A stretch of DNA of 64,000 nt from Wolfiporia cocos (GCA_029448655.1 JACCLO010000031.1:1-64000), one strand, 5' to 3'; positions 11,718 through 24,081 are shown, counted from the first letter of the stretch. Program-made: numbers and translations. Notes: generated by a model not told the origin, from the sequence alone.

Positions 11718-12984
11718 CTACAACGCGGCAGTAAGCTTATGCAACATAAAATCGTCATGTTTATATTCTATCAGCGCGTAGTCGCCCACCGACGGCTCCC
11801 AACGAACCTCCTTGGATAATCTAAGTGGGTATCTCACCTTCCCCTGCATCCCAGCCCAGTCGAAGTCGAGGATCTTGAGCGGTGCATTAGGATTGTCGGT
11901 AGCTATGACATTCGGCCGACGGAGATCCCCGTGGACCATGCCCTTGTCATGGAGGAGCTTAACCGCCTTAGACAGCACCTCGTAATGATTGGTACAATCA
12001 GTGCGCGTGGCAGACCGACCCTGGACGTACTCCATCACGACCATCTTTCGTGAGCCGCAGCCCGTGTTTGCCACGGGATCTTTGTGCCAGATGTCGCCGC
12101 AGTAATACAACTTCGGTGCAAGACCCTCCTTTGCTAGAAGTTTGTGTGCGTCCTCGCCGTACCGCTCGACGAATTTGACAACCACTTGCTGCTCGTCGCC
12201 GATCACTTCCTTGTCCAGAATGGCAGAGAAAACCAAGCACGACGCGGACTTCGACTTGAGATACTTTTGATATTTGAAGGAGACCTCCTTGCCGGAGTAG
12301 GTGAAGGTAGTTGCCAGTGGGAAAAATCTCCTTAGAATATTGCCAACGGGGGGCTTGAGGCGTTTATATTGGTCGCGGAGAGATTTCAAGCCTTTCTTCA
12401 GCGCACCGAATACACGCGCAACCCGGATGATCTCAACGTCACTAATCAGTGGAGGGGAGCCGAGCCAGAGGAGCCCCGAGACGAGAGGCTGCACAACTAT
12501 GTCAGTGGTCCAAATCGCACCACTGATCGACAGATAGGGTCCCATCAAGCCGATGAGGAACGTTGAGGAAAAGCTCGCGTCGAGGAGATCCTGCAAGGTT
12601 GTGAGACAGGGGTATCACAGATAAAGCGCAGGACGCACACTGCGTTCCTTCCAATACAGACGATAATAGAATTCAGCCTGAACAGTAGCATCTCCGCTCT
12701 TGCCGACCCCAGCTTTCTCCTCTATAATCCCAAGAGCAGCTGCCTCATGGGGCTCCACCTCACAAAGGTACGGGATAATATGGTCGGATTCTGGCCCATC
12801 GGTGTGGGTGGCCATGCTCTCGAGGGCAATCTCAAGAATTCCTTTTAGCGCCATGCGGTTGGATGCGTAGCTCTCGTTCTCCGCGCAGCGAATCTCCGAC
12901 ACAGATTCCATAAACTCCTCTGTTTGCCGCACCAGGACAACGTCATTCAGCGGCTCCGAGCTGTTAATGGCAGATTTGTTCTAA
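11718..12984 (-). pseudogene. Fungal-type protein kinase-like gene, 5' end lost to LTR
   Basis: This is a member of the expanded mushroom protein kinase-like family, and it keeps the C-terminal two thirds. The order is a helical region ending with IIEEKAGVG, a hydrophobic FLIGLMGPYLSISGAIW segment, VVKFVERYGEDAHKLLA (beta strand with Lys), MVVMEYV (hinge), then HGDLRRPNV and DFDWAG, which replace the HRDxxxxN and DFG motifs of classical kinases. A 48-nt GT-AG intron is inferred at 12591-12638, joining YWKERS to DLLDAS. The reading frame runs upstream into the LTR that begins at 12985, so the start codon and N-terminus are missing. The substrate is unknown. The HGD/DFD variants are usual for this family, but activity cannot be inferred here. 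Confidence 0.75.
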
Positions 12985-13564
12985 TGACACAGGTAGACTG
13001 TGGGACTCACTTTACCCAACTAGTAAGCTTGAGAAGGCTTGAGGCAAGGTGAGAAGAGCTAAAAGTGCAGCAGAGTGGTGTTCAAGGTGCAATGCAAGAG
13101 AACAAATCTAAGATCTTAGTGTAATGCTAAGCCTACTTATATACATGTACAGGCAACAGCCAGTAATGGCTTGCCCTGAAGTCCTAGGTCTGTGCATAGC
13201 TAGAGAAACAATGACTAAGTCCCTAATGCTAATAGACCATGTGCACTGGTAATGGCCACACCAGTAAGAATGTGTGTTTGGACTGAAGGGTCCAAGTTGA
13301 CGTTGTGGCTTCAATAGTTAGTAAGCCAAGTAAGTGTGATGACATATGCCAATATTGGGATACAAGTCATCTAAGTCATAGGCTTGTGATAAACCTCAGA
13401 GCTGCTTATGTATAGTACATGACATGCATGTTATGTACATGTTGTTTGTGGGTGTGTACGTGTCTATAGGTGCTTAGAACAGTGAGCTTGAATATGTTTG
13501 TAGAAAAGCGGAAAAAATAGGTAAAAATATAGGAGAATTTGTAGAATGTCCCAGATCTGTGACA
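12985..13564 (-). repeat. LTR, diverged family B copy
   Basis: It begins TGACACAGGTAGACTGTGGG and ends CCCAGATCTGTGACA, matching the LTRs at 23422 and 59368 throughout, including ACTTATATACATG and a small hairpin (CTTAG/CTAAG) on the minus strand. The 5-bp flanks (TCTAA and CCTGT) do not match. It therefore does not sit as a simple insertion; flanking DNA, including the start of the kinase gene, was probably deleted. Confidence 0.8.
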
Positions 13565-15634
13565 CCTGTGCTGAGATGTCTATGGTACAGACACCTGTTG
13601 ACACTCATTTGCATCAGCCACAGTTTCTGGCATCTAGAAGTGACCAGATAAGGTAGATGTATGCACTCAGGCCAGATAAGAACTGGGTGTCAGTCTCTAA
13701 TGTTTGTGCCTCTTTGTACAAGACGTGTCATGCAGGCTGCCATTACAGTAGAATAGCTGCGAGAACAAACTGATCAAATGACCATTTGCTTTATATTCCC
13801 ATGTATAGCACAAATCATCATGACATGGACCTGGCAGATCTGCACTGTACAAAATGCTTCCTTCATACCTCAAGAATTGTAATGCATGGATTTGGCAGGA
13901 GCAGGAGCTTAACCTAATCATTTTTAGGGACACATTTCAAACCAAGGTTGCCAGTCCCCACTAGCACCAGTGCTAAACTATGTCACATGATATAGAGTGC
14001 AAGAGTTCAAGTCCCAGTTGTGCTGACAGTGATGATTTTGGGAAATTTTGTAAAAACTGTGACAGTCAGTTTAGCCAAAGGTGTACTTTCTAGCAGCCAG
14101 AAGGAGTACATAGGGAACAAGTGTTGTGATGTGGGCTCTGTGGCCAACACAAGGGTGCATGGCTGTTGCACACATATTGACAAAGCACATGGGGGCCATG
14201 GGCATCACAGGAACAGAGAAGGTGGGTGTATCAGGGGCAATGTGTTACAAGTTGAATATATATTTACTCATTGAAATACCCTGTCCTGGATATTCTTCAG
14301 TAGTGGGTAGTGCACTACTCACCAAGTCCCCAAGTTGGAGACTTTATCAAGGGACTTCAAAGCTGAAGAAATATTGCTGAGGCTTGGTCACCCAAGTTTG
14401 AGTGTGAATATAGGACTCTTGTTGATACAATAAGGTTGAGCTGAGGAGCTTTGCCAGTAGATACATGAGTTTATATATGCTACTGAGTTTTCTGGGTCTA
14501 AGTATTTGGGGTACTACCCAGTACCATAAGTAGACTAGTTACATGAAAAACTATGAGGCAAAACAATGGGTAAGAATGTTGTGGTTGAGTGCAACATATC
14601 AGAATCATGATACACAGCTGTGGCTGAACACAATGAACAATGAGGGATGATGCATCCCAATCAATCCCTGAAATGTGATAAATACAAAATGGTACTGGGG
14701 TTAGACCTGGTGTAGCATACACTATAGGGGGAACACTGTTGAATTGCCAAGTCCCCTGTACAGTTCTTGTGCAATGGTGAAATAATAGAGCATCAAATAA
14801 ATATTGCAACACAATGAGGCATCCTGGGGGCTGAGAAAGGGGAGGCAGTTGGGAAAGGGACCACCAAGGGGTGCATGACAAAAACCCCTTACTGTGTGTG
14901 AATGGTCCAACTTTACAGCAAACTTTGATAGACTTCCACCAATAATTGCTTATCTGTTGGAACTCAAGTTTGCTGTGGGTGCACTCATGTGTGCCTGGAT
15001 GTCATGCACACACATTGGGAGTCAGGTATGGCAGCACAGGAAATATAGTGGATGAGAAACAGCATTGAATTCTCATATTCTTTTACTGTACCTCACATGT
15101 TTGCCTGTCATCCACATTATTTGTGGGTCCAGACACAATGTTGAAACTATTGTGCTCATGATAGTTTCAACATTATTGTCCATGTGCATTGAGATATCAT
15201 TTACATGACAAGTCCTTGAACTTAACATTCATGGCAAAGCCATGGGTAATTGAGCATGGAGATAGCCTATTAAAGTGATAAATATTAGAACTTAATAACT
15301 GTGGCAAAGCCATGGGTATTTATGTATTGAGATATCCCAGTTAAGTGACAAGTCTCAAGCCATAGGTAACTTCACTCTTGAATGCTGTATCAGGAACCCC
15401 TTACTTTGTGTGAATGGTCCAACTTTAGGGTAAACTTTGATGAGCTTCCACCAGCAATTGCTTATAGTCCCAATTCTAACATCCACAGCAAAGCCATGGC
15501 TTTTAATTAAGCTAGTCATTTTTAAGTTGACAAGTCTTAAACCTTAACATCCATGGCAAAGCCATAATTAGTTACACTAATATTGAGTCATTCCCAGTTG
15601 CTCCCTTTGCTACAACTCCATCTGAAAGGACACA
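13565..15634. other. CpG-poor repeat DNA, no gene
   Basis: The stretch holds a tRNA-like SINE head near 13950-14030 (B box AGAGTTCAAGTCCCA), a 69-bp direct repeat (14884-14952 and 15395-15463, starting CCCCTTACT) and a 14-bp hairpin at 15137-15174. A CAAAGCCATGG-type motif recurs near 15233, 15304, 15487 and 15557. No protein could be supported. Confidence 0.6.
15137..15174. repeat. Perfect 14-bp inverted repeat
   Basis: AATGTTGAAACTAT (15137-15150) and ATAGTTTCAACATT (15161-15174) flank a 10-base loop. There is no T-run or promoter context to assign a role. Confidence 0.85.
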
Positions 15635-17682
15635 TCACTGTTGCAGCTTGGCCACCATCTCATCGTCATGCGCAGCCGTGATCGGTTCATAATCGTCCAC
15701 CCCGTCCGCCCATCTAATCGCTGTCGATAAATGGAGCGGGTACCGCACCGTGCCATCCTCGCCCGCCCAATCAAAGTCCACGATCTTCACTCTATCTCGC
15801 ACATCCTTACCTTCGTGATCCTCTTCAATGATGATGTTCGGCAGCCGCACGTCGCCGTGCACCATCCCATGTTTATGCAGCAGGCTCATAGCGCGGTGTA
15901 CAGCGGGGTGCACGCCGCTGGGGAGGATACCGTCGTTCCCAAACGCTGCGTCTCCTGCCGTCATGCCCGCAACGTACTCCATGACCACCATCTTGCGCGG
16001 GCCGCAACCCCGCTGCTCGGGCCCAGAGAGCCAGATGTCCCCGTAGTAGAGGAGCGCGGGGGCGAGGCGCTCCTTAGCAAGAAGTCTATGTGCGCGCTCG
16101 CCGTACCGCTCGACGAACTTGACGACGATCCGTCGCTGTGCGCCCTCGCATTCAGCGGCGAGGAAGGTGGCGCAGGAAGCGTCCGATCCCTTGAGTGGCT
16201 TCACGTATTTGAAGTTGATCGTCTGCTCGCCCGCCTTGTACGCCGTCGCTAAAGGAAAGAAGCGGGCATTTTCGTCATGAGGGGGAACGAGCTTCTCGTA
16301 GAAAGATCCCAAGCTCTTTATTGCCCTTCCAAGAGCATAAAAGGTACGCGCGAGGCGCAGCGCGCGGTCGTCATCCATCGCGCGGCTGTGACCAAGCCAG
16401 ATGTAGTCGGTAAGGCGGTGGACTATTGCGGAGGAGGTGAGGACAGCGCCGCAGATGACGATCCAGGAGCCCGCGACGGCGATGACGAACGAAGGACAGA
16501 AGCACGCAGCACGAAGCGCCTACGGTCCTGTTAGCACGCCTGGACGAGTAGATGTGAAAATATACACTTACATTTTGATTCGAATCAGCCCAATGTTCAA
16601 TAAATGAAAAGGAGCCCTGGACAGATGCATCACCACTCGAGCCGAGCTCACTTTTTTCCTCAATGATCGCAATCGCCGCGGCACCTAAAGGTTGAGAGCT
16701 ACGGTGATAAGTAACGATGTGGTCCGCCGACGTGGAGTTCCGGTTGACCATCTGAACGATAGTGAGGTTGAGAAGGTCGCTCAGTAGGGAGCGCGTGGTG
16801 GCCTGACGGCTTTTCTCAATAGTCGCTATCTGGGACACGGTGCGCAAGAGCTTGGCAACCTTTTGTACGAAATCTGTTGGCAGATCAAGGGCGTCGTAGC
16901 GGTCTTCAGCGACAAAGGAGGCAAATGCAGAATGGTAAATTTCGACTGGAGGGGCGATCGTGTTCGGAGAATCGCCGTATCGACCATCAAGGATAGGAAA
17001 TATGCCGTTCTGGTGTGTGTAGTAGTTCGCAGGGTTGCAGTTGGCGGACGGCGTAAGGCGGTTCCGCTGGGTAACAAGAAGCTGATAGTCTGAGAAGTGA
17101 GGTTTAGATTATTGTCAGCAGAACTTAACAGCGGCATACGGTTTTTGATCTCTGTGATGACATCCCTCGCCTCGCTCGTCATGGCCTCATCCATCTCTAC
17201 ACCAGTTTCTTGATCGCTTCTCTTCCGCTTTAACGGCTGATCCTTTCGGATTCGTGCCACAAGCAGTGGCAACTTGGCATCACGCGGTCTCGACTGATCA
17301 GCGAGCAAGGAGCTGAAGAGATCCTCGCCATCTTCTGTGATATCACCGCAGAAGGCCTCAAGGTTATAGTCATTGACTTTGAGGAGCTCTCTAAGCTGTT
17401 TCATATTCTTGCGAGTGAGATACTCCTTCGGCTGTTCCAGGCGTTGATTGAATGCAATACTGTGAAGATACATTGATGACAAACCTTCCACAGAGTAACC
17501 AAAGCTTGAATCTGCTTTGCCTTTGCTCAAGCGATACATAGCAGAATATCGTCTATGGTCGTCTCTTGAGGATTGAACGGTGCTAGGAAGTATGCATCAT
17601 GGATGAAGGGGGGGCAGCGGTCGTCGATGAAGAAATCAACCACAGCAACAGGTATGAAGCGTTGCCGCTGGGTAGTCGCCAT
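15635..17682 (-). CDS. Fungal-type protein kinase-like gene (one apparent frameshift)
   Basis: This is the most complete kinase-family copy here. ATG is at 17682 (MATTQRQRF). Inferred introns are 17090-17139 (50 nt, GTATGC..CTCAG) and 16520-16571 (52 nt, GTAAGT..CCGTAG, with GCTAAC branch site). The spliced protein has an N-terminal module with basic KRKRSDQ, then YYTHQNGIFPILDGRYGDSP and AIIEEKSELGSSGDASVQG. A hydrophobic AVAGSWIVICGAV segment follows, then VVKFVERYGERAHRLLA, MVVMEYVAGM, HGDVRLPNI and DFDWAG, with the stop at 15635. Exon 1 has a frame break near 17540 (DDILL versus YRLSKG) with no splice sites, so it may be a pseudogene or carry a sequencing error. It is CpG-rich while its surroundings are CpG-poor. 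It is a paralogue of the genes at 11718 and 58493. Confidence 0.75.
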
Positions 17683-17919
17683 AGTGAACAAGGGGGAGCG
17701 GCAGGGGAATGTATCGAGGCTTGAGTGAGACAGAGTCGTGGGGACAAGCAACAACCACCGCCGGTGCGACGCGTCCTCAGATATCAAACTCCGTCGGAGT
17801 TTACCGTCTGGTCACGAGACTGCAACTTCTGTTTCGATCAGTCATTACATTGGGGCAGAGAGAGAGATGACCATTTAAATCCCGCAGTCAGTGTCACAGG
17901 CCAAATTTCATGCCTCTAG

Positions 17920-18813
17920 ACATAACCCAATGTGGAAATTCTGTGGCCACAGGGCCAAATCTTCTTTGTAGGATAGTGAATATAGGTGGGTTACAGACTG
18001 ACAGCGAGCCACTCTGCTTGTGCCTGGCTTAAGTACACTACCAGCAACTCTAGCAAACCTGCTAGCTTGCCCATCACAGCACCATCAGTCAGCCATTGCC
18101 ATGCCATCCTGCACCCTGGCAATGCCACAGACCCCAAATTGCAACACTCCCCCTCAAGTGCAGCAGGGAGCATGCCTACCAAAGCCCCTTGTGTCTGTCT
18201 GTTTCCACACCACCCTCATTGGCTGGCTCCATGGTCTGTCCAGAGGCCTGTGCTCGCACTTGCTATCCCATGCAGCCCATGGTGCTCATCATCATCAGTT
18301 GTACTTGCTATCCCACGCACCCCCTTGCGGTGCAGGCATGGTGCATTCCTGCTCCAGCCGGTTCCCTGGTGCCTCATTGCCCAGTCCCTGGTGCCCTGCT
18401 GTGTGCCCTGGTCATCACTGGCTGAGTACCCCATCAGGTGCTCCCTCTGGCACTCCATGGCTGCCCTCTGTGCCCCTTCTGGACCCATGGCCTTTGCCAC
18501 CCCTGTCATGCCTCTTTCAGCACCTCTGGCAGGTGACCTCCTTGGCCAGTCCTCCAGCTCCCCCTCCAGCTCCACTGCCTCCCAAGGCCCCTCTATGCCA
18601 GCTCTGCCTCTGCACATCACCAGCACTCACCATGCCCACACCTCCTGCCCCTTGCCCACTACTGTCGCAACCTCACCTGCTCCAACTCTTCATAGATGGG
18701 GCCTCATCACTGCTTTTGGGTGGCTGGTCAGTTGCCTCAGTGAATGGGTGGGTACATCATCTGCTAGGGGTCACCCAGTTTGCTGATCCAGGCCAGTTTG
18801 TATGGAAATTCTG
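17920..18813. other. GC-rich but CpG-depleted block, no gene
   Basis: About 890 bp are cytosine-rich and proline/serine-like in several frames, yet contain only a handful of CG dinucleotides. The two long overlapping plus-strand frames (17986-18786 and 18020-18832) are best explained by composition. The block ends at the LTR of element A. Confidence 0.6.
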
Positions 18814-19417
18814 TGACACGGACACTCACTAAGACAAGTATTTGTTGAGGGGCGGTGTCGATAAAGTGAAGTGTGTGTAAGTCAAGCAGTTGGTAAGAGC
18901 AACTAGTCGATTGTCGAGGAGAACTATTCTGAGTCTACAACGTACTCAGAGGCCAGCTTATATACATGCAGGGTAAGACCCGTAATACCGTAGGTAGGAC
19001 TAATGCCACACTAGGGCATAGGGTTGTGCACTGGTAATGGTACGACCCGAAGCTTGTGAATAGCAATGCATGTGATACGGTAACTACAATAACCATAAGC
19101 TTGTGATAGTCTCAAAGGCCGCTGACTGAGCGTAAGGCAGCGGCAGGTGACGCGAGTCACTAGAAAGCCATGTGACGTGTGGCAACACTGTTGTGAACTC
19201 TTTGTAGGTCACGTGCAAGAAAGATAGACGCTATGTCTAGAGATAAGGTGAGGCGCCATGATAGGCGCTGAGCTAACGTGCGCAAGAGATAAGATAAGGA
19301 TTTATCTTCAAGATAAGAGTCCTGGCAAATCACGTGACAATGAAGGCGAGTAGAACGAGCTGTAGAAAACCAGGGAAAATAGGGAAAAATAAGGGAAAAA
19401 TAGGAAAAACCGTGACA
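18814..19417 (-). repeat. 3' LTR of Gypsy element A
   Basis: The 604-bp LTR runs from TGACACGGACAC to AACCGTGACA. The next bases, read on the minus strand as GAGGAGGGGGTAA, form the polypurine tract beside the LTR start, which fixes the minus orientation. A TATATAAG box is followed on the minus strand by a 7-bp hairpin (TCTGAGT/ACTCAGA at 18950-18928) and then TTCTCCTCGAC. The outer flank is TTCTG; its partner is lost. Confidence 0.85.
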
Positions 19418-19498
19418 TTACCCCCTCCTCAAAATTCAGCGTCCCGATGAAGCAGCTATGAATGCTAGAGCCCACTTAAGGGTTAGACTTTGCTTGCG

Positions 19499-22400
19499 CT
19501 ACTTGCCTGTGCTGCCAAAACCCCCTGTGCCTCTTTGCCCTTGGTCCCCATGAAGATTCATGTATGAGTTCAGATGGGAGTGATGCTCGTCTGGGTGGTA
19601 CTCCTTTTTGATGAGGAGTTGAGCGATCATATCTCCCTTTGTTACTTCGTAGTCGACGTTGGTGATGTTGTGAAGAATCACCATGACTTCGCCTTGGTAA
19701 TCCCAATCGATAATCCCGCCTGCCACGTTGATACCTTTGGAAGCCATGCTTGAACGGCTAACCAGCTGACCATAGTGCCCATAAGGGAACAATGTATGAA
19801 GTGTGGTATGTACTTTCGTCGGCTGGAATGGCTTTATAGTAACGGTTTCGGTACTAAAGATATCGTAACCTGCGGAGTGGGGTGTACTCTTGCAGGGGAA
19901 TTTGGGGTCACCTTCTTCAATATGGTAATCGATGGCGAACTCTAAGTAGTTGTTGAAGACTATGTTGTCGTCCACAAAGTTTCCGAATGGATCTCGTTTG
20001 AGCCATCGTTGGTAGGGATTGAGAGGCCTTTCCTGCTCGTCATCAGAGTCGAAACCCTCGGTTTCGTCCTCCTCTAAGACAGGGTTTTCCATAGGCCAGT
20101 CGTCGGGCCAAAGGAAATGATCCCCCACTTTCCAGTTAGGGTCATCCTCAGGATCTTGAACAGCAATAGTTCGGTGTGCCGAGAGGTGGTTAGTCTGAGC
20201 ATTGAAGAAGCGGGCCTTGTATTCATCCAACGCTTCTTTAGAGTGCTCGAGGTTCTCCTCAGGTTCCCAAGTGTCATCCACGGATGTTGTTCCGGACCAT
20301 CGAATGAGGAACTCTTTCTTGCCTCTACGAGTTCGGTGGTTAAGGATTTCTGACACTTCCCATTCCTTGTCCTCGTCCTCCGATAAATCAGGGGAGTCTG
20401 GACGATCTTCTGTTTGGATATACGGTACCAGCTTGGACGCGTGGAATACCGGGTGATACTGACGATACTGTACCCCCATTTTAAGTCTGAAGGTAACCGG
20501 CGATAAGATTTCAACAATCTTGAAAGGGCCGATGTATCGTGGGGCCAAACTCCTTTCGGATGTTTGGTAATCCTTGGTATTCACTAGTACTTTGTCTCCA
20601 ATGCGTAAGTCGAGTTGTTTGTGTCCTCGATCGCTGTACCATTTCCATCGTTCTGAAGCTACTAACATGGCGGCTTTCGCTTCGGATTGTGCCTTCCATT
20701 GTTCGTGAGCGATGTCATTTAAGTCAGGATTTGTTGTGCAGGGGAGCTCCTGATTGCCTGGGCCAGCAAGTGGGTGTCTACCTAGTTCGACAAAGAAAGG
20801 AGAACGTTTTGTAGTCTCCGATGCCACGTTATTGTAAGCAAACTCTGCGGTTGGCAAGAGTCTACTCCAATTGTCTTTTCTGTACGAATTGACGTAGCAG
20901 CGTAGATACTGTTCTAACATTTGATTGACTCTCTCTGTCTGTCCATCGGTCTGTGGATGATAAGCTGTTGACATCGAATGTTCAATGTTGAGGAATTGAT
21001 AGAATTCCTTGAACAGCTTTGACGCGAATTGAACACCTCTATCGCTAATGATTTGGTGGGGTAGGCCATGTAACGGATAGAAACGCATGTACAATATGTC
21101 GGCCAAATCCCTAGTTCTGAACTTGGAACTGATCGGATAGAAATGTGCTTGCTTCGTGAGTCTGTCCACAATGACCATAATGGAGTCGTAAGTCTTCTTG
21201 TTATCGATAGACTTGGGTAGATACATGATGAAGTCGGTTGTAATGACTTCCCATGACTGGCTAGGTACGGGGTTAGGTTGTAACAGTCCGTATGGCTTTT
21301 CAGGTCGGCTCTTCATCTTTTGACAGATGTCGCACTCCTGGACATACTTCTTCATGTATGTGGAAATGCCTGGCCACCAGAAGTTACGAGTTACTAGTTT
21401 GTAGGTCTTCCAGCGTCCAAAGTGACCCGCTGTCACGTGGTTGTGGTGTGCGGCTACTACGCGTCGGCGTATCTGCTCGACGTTAGGGACATATACTTTG
21501 CCCTTGTGTAATAGTAAGCCGCTCTCGTAGTTCCAGTCTTGAAGTTCTTTCTTGAACTCTCTTGGTCCCGATGAGAGAAGGGATTGGTAGGACAAAGTTA
21601 GCTTGTCGTCTCGTAATGCTAAGTGGATAGCCTTGAGTAAGGACTGATTAGAGTCTTTGGCCATCGCTATTGTTTCATCAGAAGAGGTTTCCAGGGCCCG
21701 AATGGTGAATTCGGTCGCAAAAAATTCCGGTTTAAGGAGGATTTTATCCCTGTTGTCGAGTTCCACCCCCTCTTCATGATCTGGCCTCCTGGACAGAGGA
21801 TCCGCAGTAAGCATTGTCTTTCCTGGTTTGTGATACAACTTGAAGTTGAACTGAGTTAGGTATAATGCCCAACGTGCCTGTCGTCTTGTAAGCTTTTGCG
21901 CCGTCTTGAAGTATGTAAGGTTCGCATGATCCATCCATACTTCGAATACCTTCGGGTGCCCCTCGAGATAATGACGCCATTCTTCGAGTGAACGAATAAT
22001 GGCAAGGAGTTCCTTATCATATATCTCATAGTTGCGTTCGGCCTCAGTCATAGACTTGCTGTAATAAGCAACGGGGTGGTATAAACCGTCCGTAGGGTCT
22101 AACTGAGAAAGGACTGAGCCTGTCGCAAAGTCGGAGGCATCGGACTCGATCCTAAAGGGCGAGTCTTGGTCTGGTATTCTAAGAATTGGCACAGACGTAA
22201 AGGCCTCTTTCAGGTCCTCAAATGCCTGTTGCTCCTTCTCACCCCAAGCCCATTTCTGGTTCTTGCGGGTAAGTTGTGTGAGTGGCTTGGCCTTATAGGA
22301 AAAGTCACGTATGAATCGCCTATAGAAATTGGCAAAGCCTAAGAAGGCTTGGACTTCCTTAACCTTGGTTGGTTTAGGCCATTCAAGAACCCCTTCGTAC

Positions 22401-23421
22401 TTTTTCGGGTCCATCTTGATAGAGTTATGGGAAATGATCATGCCCAAATACTCAATGGACTTTTGTTTGAAAAAGCATTTTTCAGGTTTTGCATAGAGAT
22501 CGGAATCTTGGAGTCGCTGCAATACGGCTTTGACTATTTTCCGATGCTCTTTGAGGTCGTTTCCGAAAATCAGAATATCGTCTAGGTAAACGATAACCTT
22601 GCCCGACTGAATGAAATCGGACAGGACACTATTCATCATCGCCTGAAATGTACCTGGTGCGTTGCAAAAGCTGAAGTACATAACAGTTGCTTCGTACAGC
22701 CCTCTGTGGGTAATGAAGGCTGTCTTCCACTCGTCCCCTTCCTTTATCCGCACATTGTTATACCCCCAACGGAGGTCGATCTTCGTGAAGATTGATGCGG
22801 ATGCGAGTTGGTCAATTAACTCGGAGATGCGAGGAATGGGATACTTGTTCTGTACTGTGATTTCGTTCAGCTTTCAGTAGTCCACTACCATGCGTAGCGA
22901 GCCATCCTTCTTTGTTACAAAGAAGACTGGCGAGGCAATAGGCGATTTCGACTCTCTGATATAACCTTTGCGAAGTTCTTCATCGATCCACTCGTCTAAG
23001 GAGTTTTGTTGAAGCTTAGACAGGGGGTAACGTTTTCTGGGCTTCGGCAGTGTTGCACCTTCAACAAAGTCGATGGCATGGTCATAGTCCTTGCGGACAG
23101 GCATTTGCTCAGAAGCCTTGTGACTGAACACTGTTGGACCAAACTCTTGATACTCTTTGGGGACTAACGACCTCCACTTTTCAGTTGAAGACGAGTCTAA
23201 GGACGAATCGTCCTTTTCGAGTATCTCTGCTACAAGTTGAGCTAGAGTTGTGTTGTCTTCATCATCTAGTTGGGTAATCCAGTTGACGAAGGGGTTATCG
23301 GGATCTCCTTCTCCTAATGTGTCCATAGGAATATCCCATATATCGACCACTTCTTCGGGGAGTTCATCTGCCTCCTCCTCCGAAGGTTTGGCGGGTCTAT
23401 GCCTTTTACCAGCGTGTATGC
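19499..23421 (-). pseudogene. Gypsy element A pol: RT, RNase H, integrase, chromodomain, dUTPase
   Basis: The polyprotein runs from higher to lower coordinates. It begins inside the protease-RT linker, where element B interrupts it at 23421. Next come RT with VIVYLDDILIFGND and RNase H with ESDASDFATGS. Integrase has an HHCC finger (HHNHVTAGHFGRWKTY, CDICQKMK), a DDE core with DFIMYLP and ISDRG, and a GPF-like end (APRYIGPFKIVEI). A chromodomain (WEVSEILNHR..FLIRWSG) follows, and last a dUTPase with SAGYDIF, SRSSMASKG, GGIIDWDYQGEV, KGDMIAQLL and RGTGGFGSTGK. One in-frame TGA at 22874-22876 lies where the family has Arg (DYRKLN). Protease and gag are missing. The rest is open for 1084 codons, so decay is recent. 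Confidence 0.92.
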
Positions 23422-24081
23422 TGACACAGACTAGACTGTGGGACTCACACTATAACCTTATAGGCGACTTGAAGGAGTTGCCGAAGGTATGTGAGGAGGC
23501 TAGTGGGCGCAAGCAGAGATGGTATGTAACTGTGCGAATGCAGAGAACAAATCTAAGGCTTATCCGCAGTGATAGCCCTACTTATATACATGCTTTGTTT
23601 GGTTACCGGTAAGGGAGCCAAACATGAAGGTGGTCTGTGCGCAGACATAACTAATATGGTTAAGTCGTAAACTACAATAGACCATGTGCGCCGGTAATGG
23701 CCGCACCAGTAAGATCGTTTGTTTGGACCGTAGGTCCATGTTGTGGAAGTGGCTGTAGCTACGTTAGTAAGCCATGCATGTGATTCTTATATACCGGCAT
23801 CGGGATATGAGTAATCGTAAGGGCATTGGCATGTGATAACGAGCGGGCCGCTTATCCAATCGTACTGACATAGCCCGGTATCGGGATATGAGTAAAGCGC
23901 GTGACACCGGAGGTTAGTCCGCTGAGTCATTGACGCGTACAAGCGTGTTATGTACGTGTTGTTTGGTTGCGTGTACGTGTAGACGGGCGCTTAGCAGCGT
24001 AAATGTCTACAAGGTCGTAGAAATACCAGATAAATAGGTAAAAATACGGGAAAAATAGTGGCATGTCCCAAATCTGTGACA
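23422..24081 (-). repeat. 3' LTR of Gypsy element B
   Basis: It begins TGACACAGACTAGACTG and ends CAAATCTGTGACA. On the minus strand the tract AAGAGGGGGTAA lies directly upstream of the LTR start. It is nearly identical to the solo LTR at 59368-60066. It sits inside the pol of element A (whose frame stops at 23421), so B inserted into A. A TATATAAGTAGG box is followed by an imperfect hairpin (GGCTATC/GATAAGCC). Confidence 0.9.

Noticed and set aside
12980..13569. Clean solo LTR insertion in the first kinase gene
   Set aside because: Flanking 5-mers TCTAA and CCTGT differ, and gene sequence does not resume on the far side.
15635..17682. Crinkler-type N-terminal domain on the kinase-family protein
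   Set aside because: The N-terminal module (FIPVAVVDFFIDD, LLVARIRKDQPLKRKR) is only vaguely similar to such headers; not enough to claim.
17986..18832. Two long plus-strand frames of 266 and 270 codons
   Set aside because: Overlapping frames of proline/serine/histidine-rich composition with no domain; explained by cytosine-rich CpG-depleted DNA.
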